The translations under genes and the position numbers were made by a program. The notes beneath the pieces were generated by a model. The model was not told the DNA's origin. It searched no databases and saw nothing but the letters and a program-made list of their open reading frames with translations. Below are positions 1-6,830 of a stretch of DNA of 44,646 nucleotides, one piece after another (the first letter of the stretch is position 1; every line of letters begins with the position of its first letter). Source of the DNA: Verrucomicrobiota bacterium (GTDB lineage Bacteria; Verrucomicrobiota; Verrucomicrobiia; Opitutales; UBA953); assembly GCA_016871415.1 (NCBI GenBank), contig VHDL01000016.1, positions 1-44,646 of the forward strand, written 5' to 3'.

Positions 1-59
1 CTCGATGCATTCCTGGCCAACCGACCAACTGATCAACAGGTCAACTGGCCTGGTTCATC

Positions 60-95
60 CATTCAGCCCTCCATTCAGCCCTCCGTTCAGTCCTC
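60..95 (+). repeat. Three tandem 12-mers, consensus CRTTCAGYCCTC
   Basis: Three perfect-register 12-base units (60-71, 72-83, 84-95) in the gap before the first gene. The first two units are identical (CATTCAGCCCTC); the third is CGTTCAGTCCTC. The same unit recurs at 4065-4076 and in a six-unit array at 10105-10176, always outside genes. The 15-mer at 57-71 is identical to 4062-4076. Downstream words at 92-103 and 111-121 recur in swapped order at 30582-30593 and 30572-30582. Function unknown. Confidence 0.85.
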
Positions 96-168
96 CGGCT
101 TGTATTGGCTAACCGCCAACCGCTAAAACCGATTTTACCTCCATTTCCCCGCATTTGAACAACCGCCG

Positions 169-198
169 TTGACGGGTGTCAGATAGCCTACGAAATAA
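169..198 (+). promoter_or_regulatory. Weak candidate promoter for the first gene
   Basis: TTGACG at 169-174 matches a sigma70 -35 box at five of six positions. An A/T-rich stretch (AAATAA, 193-198) lies about 18 bases further on but is a poor -10 match. If used, transcription would begin almost at the ATG at 208, giving a nearly leaderless mRNA, which would fit the absence of a Shine-Dalgarno sequence. This is a guess from spacing only. Confidence 0.25.
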
Positions 199-207
199 GA
201 CCTCCCG

Positions 208-3200
208 ATGAGACACCCCCTCTCTGCCCTGCTGGCGTTCCTGCTGGCGGCCTTCTCCCCCCTTTCCGCCCAGGAAGGCTTCAAATCCTTGTTCGACGGC
301 AGGACCCTCACCGGCTGGGACGGCAATCCCGAGCTCTGGACCGTCGAGGACGGCGCGATCACCGGCAAGACCAAGGGACCCGACCATCCCGCCTTCAACC
401 AGTTCCTCATCTGGCGCGGTGGCGTCGTGAAGAATTTCGAGCTGCGCGCCAGGATCAAGTGCTCCGCCAGCAACTCCGGCATCCAATACCGCAGCAAGGA
501 GCTCCCCGAAGCCGGCAAGTGGGTCGTCGGCGGCTACCAGTGCGATGTCCATGCGAACGCTCCCTACAACGGCATGGTCTACGAAGAACGCGGCCGCGGC
601 ATCCTCGTGCAGAACGGGCAGAACGTCGTCATCGACGACAAGGGCGACAAGTGGCTCGCCGCCGAGCGAGACCCCTTGAAGGTCGACTTCACCGAATGGC
701 ACGAGTACGTCATCATCGCGCAGGGCAACCACCTCGTCCACAAGGTCGACGGCAAGGTCACCATCGACCTCGTCGACCACCAGGCCGCGAACCGCGCCCT
801 CGAAGGCCTGCTCGCCTTCCAGGTGCACAAAGGCCCGGCCATGATAGTCCAGATCAAGGACGTCATGCTCAAGGAGCTCCCTGAAGCACCGCTCATCACC
901 CTGGACAAGAGCCCCATCCCCAGCGACGCCCAGCGCATCGTCGCCCCGGCCCCGGGCAAGAAGGCGCCGGCCAAGAACGCGCCGAAGGCCGCTCCGGGCA
1001 AGGCGAAGGCCAAAGCCCCGGCCAAGAACGCGCCGGCCGCCGAGACCGGCAAGGAGATCGGCGAGAACAAGGCCACGCCCGTCAGCCGCATCAAGGCTCC
1101 GGCCGGCTTCCGGGTCGAGCTCCTCTACTCCGTGCCCGGCGCCGAGAAAGGCTCCTGGGTCGCCCTCTGCGTGGATGACAAAGGACGCATCTACGCCAGC
1201 GACCAGTATGGCGACCTCTACCGTTTCCCTGCGCCGGCCGCCGGCCAGGTCCTCAAGGCCGCCGACATCCGGAAGATGCCGGTGAACATCCGCGCCATCA
1301 ACGGCATGACCTGGGCCTTCGGCGCCCTTTACGCCGGCGTGAATGATTACGAGAAGAAGATCCCCAGCGGCTTCTACCGCCTGAGCGACAGCGACGGCGA
1401 CGATCTGCTCGATAAAGTCGAACTCCTACGCGCGATCGAATCCGGCGGCGACCACGGCGTGCACAAGGTCCTCCTCACGCCCGACGGCCAAGGTTTCTTC
1501 CTCATCTGCGGCAACAACGCCGTGAAGACCGAGACCCCGGCCACCTCGCCCGTGGCGCCGCTCTGGGGCGACGACCACCTCCTCCCGCGCATGCCTGACG
1601 GCCGCGGCCACAACCGCCACGTCCTCGCCCCGGGCGGCATCGTCTACCGCATCAGCAAGGACGGGAAGACCTTCGAGACCTACGCCAGCGGCTTCCGCAA
1701 CATCTACGGCGGCGCCCTCAACCGCGCCGGCGACCTGTTCACGTACGATGCCGACATGGAGTATGACTTCAACACCCCGTGGTATCGTCCGACGCGCGTG
1801 AACCACGTCGTCAGCGGCGGCGAATACGGCTGGCGCAACGGCGCCGGCAAGTATCCCGAGTTCTACCCCGACAACCTGCCCGCCAACGTGAACATCGGCC
1901 CCGGCTCGCCCACCGGCATCGCCTTCGGCTACGGCGCCAAGTTCCCGGCCAAGTATCAGGAAGCCCTCTACATCATGGATTGGAGCTGGGGCAAGATCTA
2001 CGCCATCCAGCTCAAGCCGCAGGGCGCGAGCTATGTCGGCGTGAAGGAGGACTTCATCCAGGGCGCGCCCCTGCCCGTGACCGACCTCGCCATCCACCCG
2101 CAGGACGGCGCGATGTATTTCGCCATCGGCGGACGCAAGGTCCAGTCCGGCCTCTACCGCGTCACCTATGTCGGCAAGGAATCCACCGCGGCCGTGAGAT
2201 ACGACGCCCCGGCTCCGGCCGCCGAAGTCCTCGCTCGCAAGTCCCTGGAGCAATACCACGGCAAGCAGGACCCCAAGGCGGCGGACGTCGCCTGGCCGCA
2301 CCTGTCCTCCTCCGACCGCTGGTTGCGCAACGCCGCTCGCGTCGTGCTCGAGCATCAGCCGCACACCGGCTGGGCCGACCGCGCCTTCGCCGAGAAGGAC
2401 TTGACCGCCCGCCTCGAGGCGCTGCTCGCGCTCGCTCGCCAGGGCCTGCCCTGCCCCTATCACACCGAAAAGGCCGCCAAGCCCGTCCGGAGCACTGGCG
2501 TGCCCGTGAACAAGGCCGACCCCACGCCCGCCCAGGCCGCCCTGCGCGACCGACTGCTCAGCGCGCTCCTCGCGACCGACTTCGCGGCCCTCACCCGCGA
2601 GCAGAAACTCGTGCACGCCCGCGTCGCCCAGCTCGCCCTGCATCGCGGCGGCGATCCTGTCGCCGCCCTGGCGGCCAAGGTCTCCGCGCAGTACGACGCC
2701 GCCTTTCCCGACGCCTCCTTCGAGGTGAACTGGCTGCTCACCGAGACCCTTTCGCACCTCCAGTCCCCGAACCTCGCCGCCAAGGCCATGGCCGTGGTCG
2801 CCGACGCCGGCAGCCAGGAGCCCGAGATGGAGATCATGCGCAGCCTGCGCATGCTGAAGGCCGGCTGGACCCCGGAGCTGCGTGAGAAGCAGCTCAACTG
2901 GTTCGTCAAGGCCGCCAGCTACCGCGGCGGCTCGAGCTTCGGCAAGTTCATCGAGTTCATCCGCAACGACTCCCTCGCCACGTACTCGCCGGAAGAGCTG
3001 GCCCGTCACGAGAAGCTCGTCGCCCAGGCCAAGAACCCTCCCGTAAAATCCGCCTACGAGAACGTCGGCGCAATCTTCGCCGGCCGCACCCCCAAGAACT
3101 GGACCCTTGAGGAGCTCAGCGCCGCGGCCAGCACCGGCATGAAGGGACGCGACTTCGAGACCGGCCGCAGGATGTTTGGCGCCGCCGCCTGCTTCACGTG

Positions 3201-3594
3201 CCACCGTTACGGCAACGCCGGCGGGATGAACGGCCCGGACCTCACCGGCGCCGGCGGCCGCTACAGCCCGCACGACCTCCTCGACCAGATCATCAACCCC
3301 AGCAAGGAGATCAACGAGCAGTTCGCCCCGGTCGTCGTGACCAAGCAGGACGGCACCACCGTCACCGGCGTCATCGTGAACCTCAACGGCGACACCGTGC
3401 AGATCAACACCGACCTCTCCGACCCCGACCAGCGCGTCGGCTTCGACCGCAAGCAGGTCAAGAGCATCGAAGTCTCCAAGGTCTCGCCCATGCCGCCCAT
3501 GCTCCTGAACATGCTCACCAAGGAAGAGGTCCTCGATCTCCTCGCCTTCACCCTGAGCGGCGGCGACAAGAACGGACCCGCCTTCCAGAAGTAA
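208..3594 (+). CDS. DUF1080 + PVC-type dehydrogenase + cytochrome c fusion protein
   Basis: Exported 1128-residue multidomain protein. A Sec signal peptide (about 1-22) leads into a DUF1080/3-keto-disaccharide hydrolase-type domain (about 24-230, with the typical SLFDGRTLTGW start). A Lys/Ala/Pro linker follows (247-292), then a sugar-dehydrogenase-like beta-propeller of the PVC heme-binding type (about 295-650), a helical HEAT-like stretch (about 690-960) and a C-terminal cytochrome c domain with heme motif CFTCH at 995-999. The family is thought to oxidise sugars or alcohols in the periplasm and hand electrons to cytochromes. Fusion to a DUF1080 domain suggests oxidation of a glycoside to its 3-keto form and cleavage by one polypeptide, which is inference. 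No Shine-Dalgarno sequence precedes the ATG, which was chosen because it starts the signal peptide. The next gene follows 6 bases after the stop. Confidence 0.9.
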   Translation: MRHPLSALLAFLLAAFSPLSAQEGFKSLFDGRTLTGWDGNPELWTVEDGAITGKTKGPDHPAFNQFLIWRGGVVKNFELRARIKCSASNSGIQYRSKELPEAGKWVVGGYQCDVHANAPYNGMVYEERGRGILVQNGQNVVIDDKGDKWLAAERDPLKVDFTEWHEYVIIAQGNHLVHKVDGKVTIDLVDHQAANRALEGLLAFQVHKGPAMIVQIKDVMLKELPEAPLITLDKSPIPSDAQRIVAPAPGKKAPAKNAPKAAPGKAKAKAPAKNAPAAETGKEIGENKATPVSRIKAPAGFRVELLYSVPGAEKGSWVALCVDDKGRIYASDQYGDLYRFPAPAAGQVLKAADIRKMPVNIRAINGMTWAFGALYAGVNDYEKKIPSGFYRLSDSDGDDLLDKVELLRAIESGGDHGVHKVLLTPDGQGFFLICGNNAVKTETPATSPVAPLWGDDHLLPRMPDGRGHNRHVLAPGGIVYRISKDGKTFETYASGFRNIYGGALNRAGDLFTYDADMEYDFNTPWYRPTRVNHVVSGGEYGWRNGAGKYPEFYPDNLPANVNIGPGSPTGIAFGYGAKFPAKYQEALYIMDWSWGKIYAIQLKPQGASYVGVKEDFIQGAPLPVTDLAIHPQDGAMYFAIGGRKVQSGLYRVTYVGKESTAAVRYDAPAPAAEVLARKSLEQYHGKQDPKAADVAWPHLSSSDRWLRNAARVVLEHQPHTGWADRAFAEKDLTARLEALLALARQGLPCPYHTEKAAKPVRSTGVPVNKADPTPAQAALRDRLLSALLATDFAALTREQKLVHARVAQLALHRGGDPVAALAAKVSAQYDAAFPDASFEVNWLLTETLSHLQSPNLAAKAMAVVADAGSQEPEMEIMRSLRMLKAGWTPELREKQLNWFVKAASYRGGSSFGKFIEFIRNDSLATYSPEELARHEKLVAQAKNPPVKSAYENVGAIFAGRTPKNWTLEELSAAASTGMKGRDFETGRRMFGAAACFTCHRYGNAGGMNGPDLTGAGGRYSPHDLLDQIINPSKEINEQFAPVVVTKQDGTTVTGVIVNLNGDTVQINTDLSDPDQRVGFDRKQVKSIEVSKVSPMPPMLLNMLTKEEVLDLLAFTLSGGDKNGPAFQK

Positions 3595-3600
3595 CCACGC

Positions 3601-3897
3601 ATGAAACCCGCGAAGCTACTGCCGCCGATCTTCGCCTACTCCACGGCCTCCCTCTACCTTGTGGGCGGCTTCGTGGAGTCGCTGAAGCCTGAGCGAACGG
3701 GTTTCTGGCGCAAGATCTTCGGTCCGCTGACCTTCGACCTCGGACCCGACGCGACCCAGACCGGCATGATCATGCTGGGGACCGACATCCTGCTGTTCGT
3801 CGCACTCGTCTTCTACATCAAGCGCCTCACTCGACTGGAAGCCGAAGAAGCCGCGCACGGCAAAGTCACGCAGGAGCAGGGACCGTTCGGGAATTAA
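3601..3897 (+). CDS. Small two-helix membrane protein, unknown function
   Basis: A 98-residue protein not recognised as a named family. It has two hydrophobic stretches (about 6-26 and 56-79) separated by a polar loop, and a charged C-terminal tail rich in Glu and Lys, so it is probably an inner-membrane protein. It starts 6 bases after the stop of the dehydrogenase fusion, so it is almost certainly cotranscribed and may anchor or assist that protein. No catalytic motif is visible. The coding frame is open over its full length, with GC-rich third positions like its neighbours, which supports a real gene. Confidence 0.7.
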   Translation: MKPAKLLPPIFAYSTASLYLVGGFVESLKPERTGFWRKIFGPLTFDLGPDATQTGMIMLGTDILLFVALVFYIKRLTRLEAEEAAHGKVTQEQGPFGN

Positions 3898-3920
3898 GGG
3901 CTGAGCAGAGAGCCGTTTTA

Positions 3921-4076
3921 GGTGGCAGGTGGCAGCCCCTGGACTCAGGTGGCAGGACTCAGGCCCTGGCATCGATTCAGTCCTCTGTCATCGACTCAGC
4001 AGGTTGCTAAGTCGTGACGCGGTCCCGACCCTACCCAAGGCAGAGGCAACTGGTCTGACTTATCCATTCAGCCCTC
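3921..4076 (+). repeat. Intergenic word-repeat tract
   Basis: The 238-base gap between 3897 and 4136 has no credible gene. It holds GGTGGCAG in tandem (3921-3935), GGACTCAGG-like words (3941-3963), the 16-mer CATCGATTCAGTCCTC (3970-3985), which is identical to 10161-10176, and CATTCAGCCCTC (4065-4076), identical to units at 60-83. An open frame runs through the gap into the next gene, but the signal peptide at 4136 marks that gene's true start. Confidence 0.8.
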
Positions 4077-4135
4077 AATTTGGTCCTCCCCTCCTTGCCT
4101 CGGGCCCTCCGGCCCTCTATTCATCGGGGAACCCC

Positions 4136-5029
4136 ATGCGCCTCGCCCTCGCCTTCCTCTCCCTTTGCGTCGCGCTGACCGCGGGCGCCCAGGAAAAGAC
4201 CGCCAAGAAAAAAGCCGGCGGCTATCCGCCGACGATCGAAGGCACGAAGTCCGAGACCTACCGCAAGGTCGGCGAGACCGAGCTCAAGGTCTGGATCTTC
4301 GACTCGCGGCAGAAGCTTACGGAGCGCCCCCTGCCGGCGATCGTGTTCTTCTTCGGGGGTGGTTGGACGGGCGGTTCGCCGACGCAGTTCGAACCGCAGA
4401 GCCGGCACCTCGCCGCGCGCGGCATGGTCGCGATTGTCGCGGACTACCGGGTCAAGAGCCGTCAGGACGCCAAACCGGCCGACTGCGTCTCCGACGCCAA
4501 GGCCTGCGTCCGCTGGGTACGAGCGAACGCCGTTCGCCTCGGCATCGATCCGGACCGGATCGCGGTCGGCGGCGGGTCGGCCGGCGGCCATCTCGCCGCG
4601 TCGGTCGCGACCTTGCCCGGACTCGACACGGCGGCGGATGACAAGTCCGTCTCCTGCCTGCCTAATGCTCTCGTGCTCTTCAATCCCGGCACCGTCATGG
4701 CGCCCTTCCCCGGCCTGGACCTCAAGGGCTTCGGCGCCGGCCTGGACAAGTCGAAGTTCGGCTGCGAGCCCACGGAGATCTCGCCGATCCACTACGTGAA
4801 GAAAGGCCTGCCCCCGACCATCATCTTCCATGGCACGGCCGACACCACCGTACCCTACTCGACCGTCGAAAAGTTCACCGAAATCATGGAAGCCGCCGGC
4901 AACCGCTGCGAACTGGTCGGTTACGCAGGCGAAAGCCACAGCTTCTTCAACAAGTCGAAGTACGCCGAGACGCTGGCCGCCGCCGACGCCTTCCTCGTCT
5001 CGCTGGGCTACCTGCCCGCCAACAAGTAA
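4136..5029 (+). CDS. Exported alpha/beta hydrolase (esterase-like)
   Basis: A 297-residue secreted alpha/beta hydrolase of the esterase/lipase (BD-FAE or acetyl-xylan-esterase-like) group. The signal peptide is about 1-18. An oxyanion-hole segment FFFGGGW lies near 70. The nucleophile elbow GGSAG puts Ser at 148, Asp236 sits in GTADTT and His268 in ESHSF, giving a complete triad. It probably removes an ester group, such as acetyl, from a glycan or small molecule; the substrate is unknown. The frame is open upstream to 3929, but the ATG at 4136 starts a clean Sec signal and everything upstream is repeat DNA. The sulfatase gene begins 3 bases after its stop, so the two are coupled, consistent with de-esterification and desulfation of the same material. 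Confidence 0.85.
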   Translation: MRLALAFLSLCVALTAGAQEKTAKKKAGGYPPTIEGTKSETYRKVGETELKVWIFDSRQKLTERPLPAIVFFFGGGWTGGSPTQFEPQSRHLAARGMVAIVADYRVKSRQDAKPADCVSDAKACVRWVRANAVRLGIDPDRIAVGGGSAGGHLAASVATLPGLDTAADDKSVSCLPNALVLFNPGTVMAPFPGLDLKGFGAGLDKSKFGCEPTEISPIHYVKKGLPPTIIFHGTADTTVPYSTVEKFTEIMEAAGNRCELVGYAGESHSFFNKSKYAETLAAADAFLVSLGYLPANK

Positions 5030-5032
5030 GCC

Positions 5033-6829
5033 ATGCGCCGCATTGTCCTACTTGGTGCCCTCCTCCTGACGGCCGCCCTCGTCTGGGCTAAGTCGCCGAA
5101 CGTGGTCGTCCTGCTGGCGGATGACGCCGGCTGGGGGGACTACTCGTTCAACGGCAACCGCCAGGTCGCCACGCCGCACATCGACGGCATCGCCAAGGCC
5201 GGCGCGCACTTCGACCGGTTCTTCGTCCAGCCCGTCTGTTCCCCCACCCGCTCGGAGTTCCTCACCGGCCGCTATCACCGACGCCTCGGCGTCTACGGCG
5301 TCTCCACCGGGCAGGAGCGCCTGAATCCGGACGAGAAGACCGTCGCCGACTCCTTCAAGGCCGCCGGCTACGTCACCGGCCTCTTCGGCAAGTGGCACAA
5401 CGGCAGCCAGTGGCCCTATCACCCACTCGCCCGCGGCTTCGACACCTTCTGGGGCTACACCTCCGGCCACTGGGGCGAATACTTCGACGCGCCGCTCGAG
5501 CACAACGGCGTCATGAAGACCTCCCAGGGCTATATCGTGGACGTCCTCACGGACAAAGCCTTGCAGTTCATCGAACGCAACCGGACCAAGCCCTTCCTGT
5601 GCTACGTGCCGTTCACCACCCCGCACTCGCCTTGGTCGGTGCCCGCCGCGGATTGGGCGCGTCTCAAAGACAAACCGGTCAGCCAGACCGCGACGAACGC
5701 CCAAGCCGAGAAGCTTGACGAAACCCGCTGCGCCTTGGCCATGGTCGAGAACCAGGACCGCAACGTCGGCCAGATCCTCGCCAAGCTCAAGGAACTCGGC
5801 CTGGAACAGGACACCATCGTGGTCTACTTCTCCGACAACGGACCCAACGGCCATCGTTGGACCGGAGGCATGAAAGGGACCAAGGCGAGCACTGACGAAG
5901 GCGGCGTGCGCTCTCCGCTCTTCATCCGCTGGCCCGGCAAGATCGCGGCCGGCACGCAGGTGAAGCCCATCGCCGGCGCAATCGACCTCGCGTCGACGCT
6001 TGAAGCCTTGGCCGGCGTGAAGCGCGTCGGCGACCGCCCGCGCGACGGACGAGATCTTTCACCGTTGCTCAGGACCGGGCTGGACGCCGACTGGGCGCCT
6101 CGGCAGATCTTCAACACCTGGGGCAACAGCGTCAGCGTGCGCACCCAGACCCATCGTCTCGATGGCGCCGGCAACCTCTTCGACATGGTCGCCGACCCCG
6201 GCCAGACGACCCCCATCCAAGCCAAGCAGCCGGACCTCGCCCAGGAGCTCAGCGCAGCGGTCGCGGCTTGGCGCAAGGAGATGGGCATCGCCGCGCCGAT
6301 CGGCGGCAAGGGCAAAGGCAAGGGCGGCAACGGCCCCGGCAATGCCGTCGATCCCCGTCCGATCCACGTCGGCTACCGCGAGTTCCCGACGACCATGCTG
6401 CCGGCGCGCGACGGTGAGCCACGCGGCGGCATGCGACGGAGCGCCGCGGCGCCGAACTCGTCTTATTTCGTGAACTGGACCAAGCCGGAGGACGCCGCCG
6501 TCTGGAACGTCGAAGTCGTCACCGCGGGGACCTATGTCGTCACCCTCGACTACGCCTGCGCCGCAGACGCCGTCGGCACCCCGCTGGAACTTTCCTTCGA
6601 AGGTACGTTGCTCAAAGGCGGGATCACCGAGGCCTTCGACAGCCCCCTGAAGCCCGAGCAGGACACCCTGCCCCGTCCGCGAGGCGAATCCGTCATGCGC
6701 GACTTCCGCTCCATGATCCTCGGCGAGGTCCGCCTCGAGCCCGGCAAGGGCGAACTCAGGCTCCGTGCGCCGGAGATCCGGGGCAAGGGCGTCATGGACC
6801 TTCGCCGCATCACCCTGACGCTCAGATAA
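5033..6829 (+). CDS. Secreted S1-family sulfatase with C-terminal beta-sandwich
   Basis: A 598-residue formylglycine-dependent sulfatase. Signal peptide about 1-19; PNVVVLLADDAGWGD carries the first metal-binding Asp pair. The active-site signature CSPTR is at 69-73 followed by TGR (78-80), so Cys69 should be converted to formylglycine by FGE. Further conserved segments are GKWHNG and FSDNGPNG. A Gly/Lys-rich linker (about 423-437) separates the catalytic domain from a C-terminal region of about 150 residues that looks like an all-beta ligand-binding or carbohydrate-binding module. It hydrolyses sulfate esters outside the cytoplasm, probably on a glycan. It lies 3 bases after the hydrolase stop and 1 base before the next start, so it is mid-operon. 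Confidence 0.9.
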   Translation: MRRIVLLGALLLTAALVWAKSPNVVVLLADDAGWGDYSFNGNRQVATPHIDGIAKAGAHFDRFFVQPVCSPTRSEFLTGRYHRRLGVYGVSTGQERLNPDEKTVADSFKAAGYVTGLFGKWHNGSQWPYHPLARGFDTFWGYTSGHWGEYFDAPLEHNGVMKTSQGYIVDVLTDKALQFIERNRTKPFLCYVPFTTPHSPWSVPAADWARLKDKPVSQTATNAQAEKLDETRCALAMVENQDRNVGQILAKLKELGLEQDTIVVYFSDNGPNGHRWTGGMKGTKASTDEGGVRSPLFIRWPGKIAAGTQVKPIAGAIDLASTLEALAGVKRVGDRPRDGRDLSPLLRTGLDADWAPRQIFNTWGNSVSVRTQTHRLDGAGNLFDMVADPGQTTPIQAKQPDLAQELSAAVAAWRKEMGIAAPIGGKGKGKGGNGPGNAVDPRPIHVGYREFPTTMLPARDGEPRGGMRRSAAAPNSSYFVNWTKPEDAAVWNVEVVTAGTYVVTLDYACAADAVGTPLELSFEGTLLKGGITEAFDSPLKPEQDTLPRPRGESVMRDFRSMILGEVRLEPGKGELRLRAPEIRGKGVMDLRRITLTLR

Positions 6830-6830
6830 A

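Noticed and set aside
1426-3273. Long open frame on the minus strand opposite the first dehydrogenase, 615 codons
   Set aside because: It lies fully antisense to a gene with clear domains, and its Gly/Val/Glu-rich composition is what a GC-rich antisense frame gives. Similar shadows lie opposite 11.2-12.5, 27.7-29.8 and 43.0-44.6 kb.
3929-4135. N-terminal extension of the alpha/beta hydrolase
   Set aside because: The extra 69 codons translate repeat DNA, and the internal ATG at 4136 begins a clean signal peptide.
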